Source: Fulvivirga sediminis
Lineage (GTDB): Bacteria > Bacteroidota > Bacteroidia > Cytophagales > Cyclobacteriaceae
NCBI RefSeq assembly: GCF_016757215.1
Contig: NZ_JAESIY010000001.1
Coordinates: 710,131 to 774,130 of the forward strand
DNA: 64,000 bases
Direction: 5' to 3'
This document shows, piece by piece, positions 46,916-56,391 of the stretch. Position 1 is the first letter of the stretch; the number at the start of each line of letters is the position of its first letter. A program made the position numbers and the translations under genes. A model generated the notes under the pieces. It saw only the letters and a program-made list of their open reading frames with translations, made no database searches and was not told the origin of the DNA.

Positions 46916-49900
46916 TTATTCTATAACAATGGGTAGGGTAGTTACTTTACCACCATCTATCACCCTTACCAGATACATTCCTTTATGGAATCCGCTGGTG
47001 CCTATTTCCAATCTGTTCTCTCCTTTGCTGATAAACTGGGCTGTTATTTTACCAGAAAGATCCATTACCATGATTTCGGCATCAGGATTAGTGCCTTTCA
47101 AATAAAATCTATCTTTGGCCGGATTAGGGAATATTGAAATTTTATCCATAGAGCTATTCTCGTCAGGACTGGCCATTCTGGCGGCGGCACTAGTGCCGTT
47201 TATTTCAAAGTGAGACCATGCTACTGAAGATTCATAATGAATGTAGTATTTACCATCAATGGCCGCAGGGAAACTGTTAGACCAGGTATTAGTATAATCT
47301 ACACCATTAATTTCTACTAAAGTAGTATTCCAAGAGTTGATATAGTTAATGTTGCCGCTTACTACCCAGCAATACTCACCGGAGCCATCCTGGCTGAAAG
47401 GCATAGTTATAGCAGTAGGCGAGTCACAGGCTAGATCAGGGGCATCTTCTACTACTATGTCCTCTGTGGCAGTGTCAGAAAATTCTCCATCTGATACGGT
47501 GAGGGTTATGGTATATGTTCCCGGGGTTGAGTACGTTTTAGTAGCAGTTACTCCACTACCAGAGGTACCATCTCCAAAGTCCCAGCTATAAGTTAAAGGA
47601 TCAGAGTCAGGATCTGATGATGCACTGGCATCTACAGCTACTGTTAGAGGAGCCTCTCCTGAGGTAGGGCTAGCAGTAAAGGCAGCAGTAGGAGCGTCAT
47701 TGCCAGGAGAACCCACTTCTATGGTTAGTGTAGCCTCATCAGAAAGTCCTGCGCTGTCAGTTACAGTAAGCGTTACATCATATGATCCTGGTGTTGTGAA
47801 TTCATGAGTGGCAGTAGCGCCTGTGGCTACACTTCCATCTGCAAAATCCCAAGCGAAAGTAATAGGATCTCCGTCAGGATCGCTTGACTCAGAACCATCA
47901 AAACTTACCAGTAGTGGTGCGTCTCCAGAAAGTACATCTGCAGTGGCCACGGCATCAGGAGCATGATTGACATCTGTGCCCTCTCCGAAGAACAGGCCAT
48001 AAATAGCATTAGCAGTAGCTACATCCACTTGAGCCCAAAATCTATGGTATTTAGTAGTGTAGTCTGTGCCTGAGTTATAAGCTGCTTCCAAAGCAGGGAA
48101 ATCAGGATCATTTCTGTAGTCAGAACGGATATCTAAGAATTCGATGCCTGGTTCTATATCATCACCATTAGGCATTTCTCCACTCCAGCCAGCAGGCACA
48201 TATACCTCTTGCTCAAAGAAACGGTCATAATCACCACGGCTCTCTAAGTTAGAAACACCTATGCCATCTTCTTCCCAATAATTATCCCATACTCTGTCTA
48301 GCAGTTCTTTAGCCAAATTTTGAGCGTCGGTATCTAAAGTGCCCCATTTTTCAGTGGCAGCTGCATAGTAAGTAAGCGTTTTAGCTAAGCAGCCGGCCAC
48401 ACCTACATCCTGAGTGTAATCTACCACAGAAACATGTAGGCCTGTATTAGGCATTGGGTTAGCGGGGTTCCATGTATTAGGAGCTCCAGACCACTCTAGC
48501 GTAGCAGGCAGTTGGTATGATCCGCCTGAAAGCTCTACTACAGAAAGCACCCAGTCTACCCATTTTTCCATTACCGTTGCAGCACGAGGATCATCTACTA
48601 TGTAGTAGTACTCTGCTAAGCGTTCCATAGACCATGCTTGCCATCCAAACCAGGTGTTACTTCCGGGATCATTGTAAACGGGACTTTCTGTATAGGCCAT
48701 ATCATAGAAAGTAGTTGCTCCTGCAGGGTATGGGCTATAATCTCCATTCCAGCTATTAGTAGCTCCACCTGCTATACCACCTTCATCTGATTGCAACCAC
48801 TGGTAAAATTCTAACTGACGATCTAGACTGGTGCTCCAGTCTCTGGCACCATTGGGAGTAATGGGCTTCAAAGGATCAAATTCGCTTAGAGCATAAGCAG
48901 CTACTGGGTTTTGATACCCAAAGTGACTATGGCTACAGCCTATTCTCCAGGCCCAGTTTTGCGAGGTAGAAACAGGTCCACCCCAAGAGTAGTACCAAGA
49001 CATAAGATAATGAGCACTTTCATAGCCTGTGGCCCCAGGAGCAGAAGCACTTTCTACACCAAGAGGTTTGAAATATTTGTCAAACATAGCCAACCTTAAG
49101 AAGTCCCCCATTTTACTTGCATCCGCTAAAGGTAGAGTGGTTTCTGGGTTCAACCCTTGTTCTTCTGCCCATAGGTAAGCCCAATACATTACTTGTACTG
49201 CTCTGGCATCAGCATCAGGAGCGTTAGTGTATTTCCATTGTTTAGCAGGTGCCTGAGATTCTTCAGTAAATAAGTCCAGGTACCCGTATTGACCTCCAAA
49301 GTCGAATTCTTCCCAAGAAGGATGCGGTATAGTTTCCCATACTGATTCTTCTTCTCCTCTTTGGAAGGTGTTGATATATGAAGGGGTGCTTACACCGTCG
49401 CCTTTATTACCATAACCATAGAAGTTATCGCTATCCAGTATCCAGTGCATGCCGTATACTCTATTTCCGTAGGCTGAGGTAAGCTCAGAAGAAACAGGAT
49501 CCTGACCTACAGGAATGCCCGATTGTAACGGGGCAGGATAGTATGATGGTAAAGGAAATTCTGCTGCATAAGTGGCAGGAGAGTTCGGGTTATAGTTTCC
49601 GGCTGTAGGCTGCAGGTCAGTAGTAGGGATGATGTTGTCATCCATATTTTGCCATGCAGCATTCAGAGGTTGCCAGTCGCCTTCTATTCTGCCATAAAGG
49701 GCTTCCATCCATAGCCAGTAAGAGTAGGTTTCACTTACAGTCTCATGTCCATAGTCTGGTGCTTCTACAATGAGCGTCTCTACAGAGTGGTAAGGAACAC
49801 CGTCAGGGCTAAAATAGCCATTGGCGGGGTTGTTTACCTTTTCTCTTAGCTGTAAAAACCGCTCTAAATATTCGTTGGTTTGGCCCACGGCCGAGTGTAT

Positions 49901-49954
49901 GCTCATGATAAAGCACACCATGCATAATGAATAGATGATTAATGGTTTTTTCAT
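46916..49954 (-). CDS. GH48 cellulase with two PKD domains and T9SS sorting domain
   Basis: 1012 residues. Signal peptide 1-24 (MSIHSAVGQ). The GH48 catalytic domain spans about 27-660: [19 protein letters not shown] carries the proposed acid Glu75, and [31 protein letters not shown] and the C-terminal [18 protein letters not shown] are family hallmarks. GH48 enzymes are processive cellobiohydrolases acting from reducing chain ends. Two PKD domains lie at about 665-840 (WDFADG, WDFGDG), an unrecognised module at 843-925 is shared with the GH5 enzyme, and a T9SS sorting domain at 939-1012 (IFPNPAKDR). It lies 111 bp downstream of GH5 on the same strand, probably in one operon. Confidence 0.95.
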   Translation of the reverse strand: MKKPLIIYSLCMVCFIMSIHSAVGQTNEYLERFLQLREKVNNPANGYFSPDGVPYHSVETLIVEAPDYGHETVSETYSYWLWMEALYGRIEGDWQPLNAAWQNMDDNIIPTTDLQPTAGNYNPNSPATYAAEFPLPSYYPAPLQSGIPVGQDPVSSELTSAYGNRVYGMHWILDSDNFYGYGNKGDGVSTPSYINTFQRGEEESVWETIPHPSWEEFDFGGQYGYLDLFTEESQAPAKQWKYTNAPDADARAVQVMYWAYLWAEEQGLNPETTLPLADASKMGDFLRLAMFDKYFKPLGVESASAPGATGYESAHYLMSWYYSWGGPVSTSQNWAWRIGCSHSHFGYQNPVAAYALSEFDPLKPITPNGARDWSTSLDRQLEFYQWLQSDEGGIAGGATNSWNGDYSPYPAGATTFYDMAYTESPVYNDPGSNTWFGWQAWSMERLAEYYYIVDDPRAATVMEKWVDWVLSVVELSGGSYQLPATLEWSGAPNTWNPANPMPNTGLHVSVVDYTQDVGVAGCLAKTLTYYAAATEKWGTLDTDAQNLAKELLDRVWDNYWEEDGIGVSNLESRGDYDRFFEQEVYVPAGWSGEMPNGDDIEPGIEFLDIRSDYRNDPDFPALEAAYNSGTDYTTKYHRFWAQVDVATANAIYGLFFGEGTDVNHAPDAVATADVLSGDAPLLVSFDGSESSDPDGDPITFAWDFADGSVATGATATHEFTTPGSYDVTLTVTDSAGLSDEATLTIEVGSPGNDAPTAAFTASPTSGEAPLTVAVDASASSDPDSDPLTYSWDFGDGTSGSGVTATKTYSTPGTYTITLTVSDGEFSDTATEDIVVEDAPDLACDSPTAITMPFSQDGSGEYCWVVSGNINYINSWNTTLVEINGVDYTNTWSNSFPAAIDGKYYIHYESSVAWSHFEINGTSAAARMASPDENSSMDKISIFPNPAKDRFYLKGTNPDAEIMVMDLSGKITAQFISKGENRLEIGTSGFHKGMYLVRVIDGGKVTTLPIVIE
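47180..47428 (-). other. Unrecognised carbohydrate-binding-like module in GH48
   Basis: Residues about 843-925 of the GH48 enzyme, between the second PKD domain and the sorting domain. Key positions: Cys843, Cys862-Trp863, [30 protein letters not shown]. The Trp/Tyr-rich beta pattern and placement fit a carbohydrate-binding module. A close copy is in GH5. Confidence 0.75.
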
Positions 49955-50012
49955 AAGTGTTATCGTTTATTATGATTAAAGGTTTGTTTTGAGTTAAAAA
50001 GATTAGGCAATA

Positions 50013-50053
50013 CAAGTGCAGGCTGCTTTTGAAAAGCTGCTACCCTGCACTTG
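50013..50053 (-). other. Strong hairpin between GH5 and GH48
   Basis: CAAGTGCAGG (50013-50022) and CCTGCACTTG (50044-50053) pair over 10 bp with an inner CTTTT/AAAAG stem at 50026-50036. On the minus strand it follows the GH5 stop by 13 bp and lies 59 bp before the GH48 start. The nearest T-run (TTTTT) is 14 bp further on, so it is more likely an mRNA-stabilising or partial-termination element than a full terminator. Confidence 0.6.
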
Positions 50054-50065
50054 CCATATTTGGTT

Positions 50066-52312
50066 TTAGTCTTTGAAGATTACTTGTTCGGAGTGAATAA
50101 CTTCACTCTTATGGAGTACCTGAAGTGTATATAGTCCAGGTGCAATTTTTGGTTCTACCGTTGTTTCTGTATTTCCGATATTGTTAAGGGTTTCTTTATA
50201 GATTAAACGGCCTTGATTATCATAAATAATTATCTGTATGTTTTCATACTGCGAAGTTTGTATAGTGATAGCGCTGGCAGTAGGGTTAGGATAAATCTTT
50301 ATGGAATTATCAGTTATTTTGCCAGATGCCAATCGGGAGCTACTGGTGTTACCATTGATCTCCAAATGAGAATAGGCAAAATCACCCACATACTGGATAT
50401 AATAATTGCCATTTATTTTTGAAGGCACGTTGCTAGACCATGTATTAGTATAGTCTGTTCCATTGATTTCTACCAAACCCGTATTCCAGGAATTAACATA
50501 ATTGATGTTTTCTGAAGTTATCCAGCAGAAATTGCCCGATCCTTCATAAGTAAAAGGAAGGGAAATTTCTGTGGCATTTGAACAGGGATCTTCACTGTCT
50601 GATGCAGACTGAGTAATAGTAAGTAAGGCAGAAAGTCCTTCTCCACTTATGGTGATTTCAGAGCTTCTTTCTTCCGAGTTATTTGCATTGACTGATACCT
50701 CTATGCTACCGGAGCCACTGCCTGAAGTAGGTGTAATGGTAGCCCAGCTAGCAGTGCTGGTAGCTGTCCAGCTGATGTTTGATGAAATATTTACTGTGGC
50801 TGATGTAGCGCTGGCATCAAACTCTACTGAAGCTGTTGATAGTGTTAGAAATAAGCTGTCTGTGGTAGAGGTTTGAGATACTTCAATGGTTCGAGTAATA
50901 CTATTTCCTGAAAGAGTGATGCTGCCGCTTCGGGCTGTAGACTCGCTATTTTCAGAAACAGATACAGTTAATGTGCCGTTTCCAGAGCCACTCGTAGGTG
51001 ATAAAGATATCCATGAGGAGGTGCTGCTGGCTGTCCAGGAGATATTTGATGTAATGGAAATTTCTAAACTAGACTCTGCTGCACCAAAAGTCATTGAATT
51101 GGTTGAAACGATAAGCTCATCGGTAGGTGGTAATACATTGCCGTTAGGAATCATAGGGGCCAGGTAAGGAGCTAGTTTTTCCATTTTCCATTCTACTATA
51201 TTTCCCCACGAGTAGTCTAAAAGTCCTCCTGTATCGCCAGAGTTAGGATTCCAGCACCAGAAGGTCCATGAGTAGTCGTTGCCCATGTACTCTAAAAAGG
51301 TGTCAAACCATTGTTCATCCAATCCTTCTGAGTCTCTTATTCCAAATTCTCCCACCAGTAAAGGAGAAATGTCCTGATTGTACAGATATCCGAAATGCTC
51401 ATCCCATATGCCAGCCATATTGCTGGGGAAGGCAGGGTCTGTGAACCAATCCTGAGGATATACGGTAGGACCATACTCATGAGGAGAATACATCAACTTA
51501 TTAGGTACATCTAATTGTACGGGATATTCTGCGGCTCCGATGAGATTACCTCCCCACCAGTACACATCTCCAAGGTGCTCTTCTATTCCTTCTACCAAGA
51601 TAAGTACATTAGGATTAACCGCTAAAATTGCATTTCCGCACCTTTCAGCCGCTTTGTTCCAATCGGTGGCAGGGTTAGAGTTACCCCAGGTAGCTCTATC
51701 GTGTGGTTCGTTATTCAGATCCATGGCTATAACGGCATCATAGTTTTTATACCTATCGGTCATAAATATCCAGTCATCTATCCATTGGCTTTCTGGTACG
51801 GCAGCGGTATACCATAGGTCTTCTTCCAGGTAAGCACCAGGGGCGCGTGAGTGATTGTCTAAAATGATTTTCATGTCATTTTCCTGACACCATTCCACAA
51901 TAATATCCATAATTTCAATGGGCTTGGATTTGGTGGCGGCTTCAGCATTCATAGGGCTGATGCCTGTATAAGGATCTGTACCAAAAGTATTGACAGAGAT
52001 GTTGGCGCTCGGCGCCAACATGGCGTTACACCAGGGTATACGTATACAGTTAAAGCCCTGATCCTTAATTTGAATCAGCATGCTTTTAAGGTCTCTGGCC
52101 CACAGTCCGTGAGGCACCAACTCATTAGTTTCAAAGCCAAACCAGTTAACTCCAGTCAGGCGCACTTCATTACCATTGGCATCTATAAGGTGGTCTCCCT
52201 CAGTACTGAGGAAGTTTTGAGGGAGACCTGGGGATGGAAATAGTATGAGTAGGATGAAGGTTAGGGAGAGTTGGTTTAGTAAGTTCTTAGTCAAACAGTA
52301 AAGTCTTTTCAT
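50066..52312 (-). CDS. GH5 cellulase with two BACON domains and T9SS sorting domain
   Basis: 748 residues from the ATG at 52312 (a GTG two codons earlier is possible). Signal peptide about 1-33 (LILFPSPGLPQ). GH5 catalytic barrel at about 35-375: GVNWFGFET, CIRIPW, LDNHSRAPG, acid/base Glu202 in DLNNEPHD, SPHEYG and nucleophile Glu322 in VGEFGIRD. It is probably an endo-beta-1,4-glucanase. Two BACON domains (about 393-478 and 483-570; NISWTASSTSSW, NISWTATSTASW) are followed by the unrecognised module at 577-658 and the sorting domain at 671-748 (IYPNPTAS). First gene of a GH5-GH48 unit; four direct repeats lie 61-128 bp upstream of its start. Confidence 0.94.
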   Translation of the reverse strand: MKRLYCLTKNLLNQLSLTFILLILFPSPGLPQNFLSTEGDHLIDANGNEVRLTGVNWFGFETNELVPHGLWARDLKSMLIQIKDQGFNCIRIPWCNAMLAPSANISVNTFGTDPYTGISPMNAEAATKSKPIEIMDIIVEWCQENDMKIILDNHSRAPGAYLEEDLWYTAAVPESQWIDDWIFMTDRYKNYDAVIAMDLNNEPHDRATWGNSNPATDWNKAAERCGNAILAVNPNVLILVEGIEEHLGDVYWWGGNLIGAAEYPVQLDVPNKLMYSPHEYGPTVYPQDWFTDPAFPSNMAGIWDEHFGYLYNQDISPLLVGEFGIRDSEGLDEQWFDTFLEYMGNDYSWTFWCWNPNSGDTGGLLDYSWGNIVEWKMEKLAPYLAPMIPNGNVLPPTDELIVSTNSMTFGAAESSLEISITSNISWTASSTSSWISLSPTSGSGNGTLTVSVSENSESTARSGSITLSGNSITRTIEVSQTSTTDSLFLTLSTASVEFDASATSATVNISSNISWTATSTASWATITPTSGSGSGSIEVSVNANNSEERSSEITISGEGLSALLTITQSASDSEDPCSNATEISLPFTYEGSGNFCWITSENINYVNSWNTGLVEINGTDYTNTWSSNVPSKINGNYYIQYVGDFAYSHLEINGNTSSSRLASGKITDNSIKIYPNPTASAITIQTSQYENIQIIIYDNQGRLIYKETLNNIGNTETTVEPKIAPGLYTLQVLHKSEVIHSEQVIFKD
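50339..50584 (-). other. Second copy of the unrecognised module, in GH5
   Basis: Residues about 577-658 of the GH5 enzyme. By eye about 50 of 87 aligned positions equal the GH48 copy: both Cys, the CW pair, NSWNT, LVEING, DYTNTWS, YYI, SH-EING. The two enzymes have otherwise different partners (BACON in GH5, PKD in GH48), so the module behaves as an independent unit. Confidence 0.75.
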
Positions 52313-52372
52313 ATCCACGAGGTTTTTAGGTTTGTGTATTGAAGTTACTCCCTTTCCTAAATGAACATAGTG

Positions 52373-52439
52373 ACTATTTTATCAATCAATTATACTATTG
52401 TTTCATAGTAGGACTATTGTCTACGCCTTGTACTATTGT
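52373..52439. promoter_or_regulatory. Four direct repeats upstream of GH5-GH48, probable activator site
   Basis: ACTATT begins at 52373, 52394, 52413 and 52432; the last three extend to ACTATTGT. On the coding strand of GH5 this reads ACAATAGT. Spacing is 21, 19 and 19 bp, about two DNA turns, so all copies face the same side of the helix. The array ends 61 bp before the GH5 start and lies between GH5 and the AraC-type regulator gene. Confidence 0.65.
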
Positions 52440-52494
52440 CTCAAATGAGCTTCTGATGTGATACATGTGGGACATTATTGATACATAAAGAATA

Positions 52495-55400
52495 TCATTT
52501 CTGTTCGGTCTGTAAAAATTCAGAAGGAGATTTTCCGTAATAGTTTTTAAAACACCTCGTAAAATAACCAGGATCTGTAAAGCCTACTTTGTAGGCAATT
52601 TCCGCTATGTTCAGCTGAGTGTTTTTAAGTAGGTCTAGCGCTTTTTGTAGTCTCATATTCCGAATGAGAATGCTCACTGATTGACCAAATTCTTTTTTTA
52701 CTTTTTTGTAGAGCTGAGATCTGCTCATATTCAGCTGTGATGCCAAGAGGCTTGGGCCAAAAGAATCATCACTTATATGTTCATGTATAATTTTTTGAAC
52801 TGAGCTGAGAAAATCTGTAGTGTAATTATTGTTGAGGCCTTCTTGGGTATCTTGAGAGCCATAGGTGAACAACGTGTGCTCTGCAATATTTCTCTTTAGC
52901 CTGATTAGATTGATAAGTTTCGTTTTCAGAAAAAGCATTTTCGAAGAATAGGCCAAGTAATCTTCAGCTCCGGCTGCCATGCTTTGTAGCATTTCTTCTT
53001 CTGATATTTTGTGGGTAGTAAGTATGACTGGTATAAAGGAGGTTCTGGGATCCGATTTGATTTTATGACATAGTCTGATTCCGTCAATTTTATTGTTTCT
53101 GGTTTTGGAGATAATGATATCGGGTTGTGTTTTTATTGCTATGAGAAAAGCTTCCTTATCGCTTAAGGCTTTTTCAACATGAAAATCAGGCGCGAGTTTC
53201 CTTTCGTAATTAGCATAATTTTCATCATCCAGAATTAATATCTGTGACAATGTTTTAGGCTTCTGATTATTGTTGAAAGGAGAGGAGTAATTCAGCAATC
53301 TGAAATGTGCTTGAGAAAAGGAATTTTTGCCACTATTTATGAATTCTATAAAATGTAGGTTTTTAGTGTAAACAAAAGGAAAGTTGAAATCAGGATTGAA
53401 GGTATATTGAGAAACAGAAGACTTTCTTTTTTTCTTTTTTATGTACAATACTATGCCTCCAATAATGATCAATGTTGCCAGGTAAGTGCTCCATGCTCTC
53501 CAGAACGGACGAGCCACTACTATGGTTAGAGATACAGGACTTTGCCTCCAAAGGCCGTTTTTATTAGTGGCTTTAAGAAGAAAGGTGTATTGCCCAGGAG
53601 ATAAATCATGATATATCACTTTTAAGTCTTTACTTCCAGAGTGCCATTTCTGGTCTTTACCTTCTAATTTATAGCTGTATTGAGTCTGTGCAGGGTTGCT
53701 TAGGTTAATGCCTACATAGTGTAGTACAAAATTATTTTGATGATGAGGTAGTTTTATGGTGTTGGAATGCCTTGGCTGAAGTAGTAGCTTGCTGCTATCC
53801 TCCTCGTTAAAACTAATAAGTTGAGTGAAAAATAGTGGGATTTTAGGTGTGTCACTTACTTCAGGAGAAGGATTAATGGTAATAAGGCCTTGGTTGCCTC
53901 CGAAGTGAATTTTTCCATCTCCGCCAATGGTATAAGAGCCATGGAAGAGTTCATTATGGTCGAAATTATCATTATTTCTTACAGAAACGAATCTGTCTGA
54001 TCGTGGATCATAGGTGTAAATCCCATTTTTAGTGGCTGTCCAGATGGTGCCGAACGGATCTTCTGTGATAGCGGTAATATTGGGTTCCATGAGCCCTGAG
54101 GCGGAGGCATAGGTCTTGAAATGGCCACTAAAGGCGGTATCTGTTAAGTTGAGGCCATCTTCAGTTCCTACCCACACCCTTTGCTTTTCATCAATGAAAA
54201 GAGTACGGACCTGATTGTGAGATATGTTGCTGTTTTTGTCATTGAAGGTTTTTAGAGATTGGTTTTCGGAGTTGTATAGGGTTATTCCAGCTACACTCCC
54301 TATCCATATCTGGTTTTTAGCATCTATGGCTAGTGTATATAGCCAGTCGTTGGCCAAGCTATATTCCCACTTGAGGTAATTAGCCTTTATTACTTTCACT
54401 TGTTGGGTGAGGGGATTATACTTAATGAGACCATGACCATGAGAGGCCATCCATAAATTACCGTTTTTATCTTGCTTTATATCTCTTATGTCTAACCTAT
54501 CTTCTTTGTCCAAGCTATCTTCAATGGGTATGCTTGTAAAAGTTTTTTGAATGGACTCATATTTTTGCAGGCCACCGTCATAGGTTCCTACCCAAATGTT
54601 ATGCTTATTATCTTCAAATATGGAGTAAACAGATCCCTTTCCTAGTCCGCTACCTTTGTTGGGTTCAAAGTAAGTGATCTCTTGCTTTTCACTGTTCCAA
54701 AGAGAAATGCCTCCTGAATAATATCCTATCCAAAGATTTTGCTCATGGTCTTGCATTACTGCAGAAATACTCTCTAGTGATAGTGCATCCTGTGTTTTGA
54801 AGTGCGTAGTAATTGGAGCTGTTTTTTGATACGGAATGACTTTTACTCCTCTTTGAGCCAGTGCTATCCATATATTTTGTTCATTGTCTTCGTAAATACA
54901 TTTACCCGTGTAATAAGCAGAGGCTGTATTCTTAAATTTTTTATGAAGAAAAGTGTCATCGTTATGTGTGCTGAAAATTCCAATATCGGTGCCGGCCCAT
55001 AAAGTGCCATTTGGTTCTTTATATAAAGCTTCTATGCTGCCCGGAAGCTCATCAAAAGTGGCTTCTTTAAGGCCTTTTGTTTGAAGGTCCATTATCTTTA
55101 GGCTACCATCTGATTGACCTATCCATATTTCATTTCCTTCTATTAATAAAGAATTAATCTTATTTAGCTTATCTCCATTTTTAGAATCTACTTTTTCTAA
55201 AAAATTGCTGTGGGGGTTAAAATGATACAGACCTTTGTTCATATATCCCACCCATATATTACCATCTCTATCCGTCTCTAAGGTTTGAATATGGTCCCCA
55301 TGCATTTTTGTTTTTACATTTTTGAGTATCTTTTTTGTATACAGTTTCGCCGGAGATGTTCCCAGTTGCTTTTCAAGGGCAAGGGAGAATTGAGAGATAT

Positions 55401-56010
55401 TGGGGAAAATGATGTTTTTGATAGGTTTTAGCTTGTCGATTACACTAAAGGGTGTGCCGTCATCTTTTAATTTTAGAATGCAACTGTTATCAATAAGCAC
55501 TTGAGTTTCGTGAAAATAGCGCTTAAAGCGGTTGTTTTGCTTGTTATAGAGGTTAAGCCCCATGCTGGTTCCTATCCAGAGTTGGTGATTGGCGTCTTCA
55601 GTGATGCAGGTAACAAAATGATTAGTAATAGAATGTGAGTCGTAATTATTATGAGGAAAATGCTCAAAATTTTGATTTTCGGACAAATACCTGTTGAGGC
55701 CTTTAGTTTTGGTGCCTACCCATAAAGCGCCTGCATGATCTACGAACAGAGCGGTAATGTGATTATCAGATATTGATGTGCTGTCTTGTTCATTATGTTT
55801 AAAGACTTTGAAAGAATACCCATCAAATCTATTAAGGCCATCGGTAGTACCAAGCCATAGATAGCCATCAGGAGTTTGAGCAAAGGAGGTTACATTATTA
55901 CTCGAAAGGCCGTCTTTTTTAGAATAAATGCGAAAATCCTCTTGCGAGGTCTGACTAATAGCCGTACTAGCTGCCGCCAACAGTATGATTATGAATAGTA
56001 AAAGTCTCAT
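52495..56010 (-). CDS. Membrane propeller/AraC regulator lacking a histidine-kinase core
   Basis: 1171 residues from the ATG at 56010, which has AAGGAG four bases upstream; a GTG one codon earlier is unlikely. Signal peptide 1-20. About fourteen Reg_prop propeller repeats (FTQTPDGYLWLGT-like, e.g. NIWVGTYDGGLQKY, VWVGTEDGLN) fill residues 25-730, then a Y_Y_Y domain (about 740-830) and one membrane helix (about 838-858). This is the hybrid two-component (HTCS) layout, but no HisKA or ATPase domain follows. A receiver-like domain (about 920-1035) has Lys969 where the phospho-acceptor Asp should be (IIISKTRNNKIDG). An AraC HTH ends the protein (LNMSRSQLYKKVKKEFG, VGFTDPGYFTRCFKNYYG). It probably senses glucan fragments in the periplasm and controls the adjacent GH genes. 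Confidence 0.9.
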   Translation of the reverse strand: MRLLLFIIILLAAASTAISQTSQEDFRIYSKKDGLSSNNVTSFAQTPDGYLWLGTTDGLNRFDGYSFKVFKHNEQDSTSISDNHITALFVDHAGALWVGTKTKGLNRYLSENQNFEHFPHNNYDSHSITNHFVTCITEDANHQLWIGTSMGLNLYNKQNNRFKRYFHETQVLIDNSCILKLKDDGTPFSVIDKLKPIKNIIFPNISQFSLALEKQLGTSPAKLYTKKILKNVKTKMHGDHIQTLETDRDGNIWVGYMNKGLYHFNPHSNFLEKVDSKNGDKLNKINSLLIEGNEIWIGQSDGSLKIMDLQTKGLKEATFDELPGSIEALYKEPNGTLWAGTDIGIFSTHNDDTFLHKKFKNTASAYYTGKCIYEDNEQNIWIALAQRGVKVIPYQKTAPITTHFKTQDALSLESISAVMQDHEQNLWIGYYSGGISLWNSEKQEITYFEPNKGSGLGKGSVYSIFEDNKHNIWVGTYDGGLQKYESIQKTFTSIPIEDSLDKEDRLDIRDIKQDKNGNLWMASHGHGLIKYNPLTQQVKVIKANYLKWEYSLANDWLYTLAIDAKNQIWIGSVAGITLYNSENQSLKTFNDKNSNISHNQVRTLFIDEKQRVWVGTEDGLNLTDTAFSGHFKTYASASGLMEPNITAITEDPFGTIWTATKNGIYTYDPRSDRFVSVRNNDNFDHNELFHGSYTIGGDGKIHFGGNQGLITINPSPEVSDTPKIPLFFTQLISFNEEDSSKLLLQPRHSNTIKLPHHQNNFVLHYVGINLSNPAQTQYSYKLEGKDQKWHSGSKDLKVIYHDLSPGQYTFLLKATNKNGLWRQSPVSLTIVVARPFWRAWSTYLATLIIIGGIVLYIKKKKRKSSVSQYTFNPDFNFPFVYTKNLHFIEFINSGKNSFSQAHFRLLNYSSPFNNNQKPKTLSQILILDDENYANYERKLAPDFHVEKALSDKEAFLIAIKTQPDIIISKTRNNKIDGIRLCHKIKSDPRTSFIPVILTTHKISEEEMLQSMAAGAEDYLAYSSKMLFLKTKLINLIRLKRNIAEHTLFTYGSQDTQEGLNNNYTTDFLSSVQKIIHEHISDDSFGPSLLASQLNMSRSQLYKKVKKEFGQSVSILIRNMRLQKALDLLKNTQLNIAEIAYKVGFTDPGYFTRCFKNYYGKSPSEFLQTEQK

Positions 56011-56335
56011 CACTCTCCTTTTTCAATTGCTTTTTACTCTACCAGTTAAATAGATAGATTTTCAATAAAGAATAAAGCCACCAATACAATCTTAGAATAC
56101 AAGAAAGCTAGTCACAACAGAAAGGAATAGGCAGTATTGCCGTTGAGCTGGAGAGGATAATTATAATAACTAAGTTGGGCTGTAGATTTAAATAGTAGCA
56201 TGAGGTTTAGGTTTATTTTAGCTAGAATTTAAATAAAAAAAGCCTATTTATACTTATATAACATAGTGATAACATACATCAGAAAGTTTAAGTAAATCTA
56301 TTACTTAATATAATATATAAGTAGAGTTAAATCAT
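56011..56335. other. Gene-free stretch upstream of the regulator
   Basis: 325 bp of AT-rich sequence with no supported coding frame. One isolated AAATAGT resembles a single repeat of the GH5 operator but has no partner at the right spacing. The promoter of the regulator gene should be here. Confidence 0.4.
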
Positions 56336-56371
56336 AAAAAAGCTCAATTCTGTATGAGAATTGAGCTTTTA
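56336..56371. terminator. Terminator downstream of ppc
   Basis: AGCTCAATTC (56341-56350) pairs exactly with GAATTGAGCT (56358-56367), flanked by AAAAA on the left and TTTT on the right; on the minus strand the stem is followed by TTTTTT-like sequence. It lies 21 bp after the ppc stop and can act in both directions. Confidence 0.85.
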
Positions 56372-56391
56372 GAAAGTATTTTTTTTAGTGT

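Noticed and set aside
43173..56010. SusC/SusD-type polysaccharide utilisation locus
   Set aside because: I looked for a TonB-dependent transporter or a SusD lipoprotein next to the GH genes and found neither.
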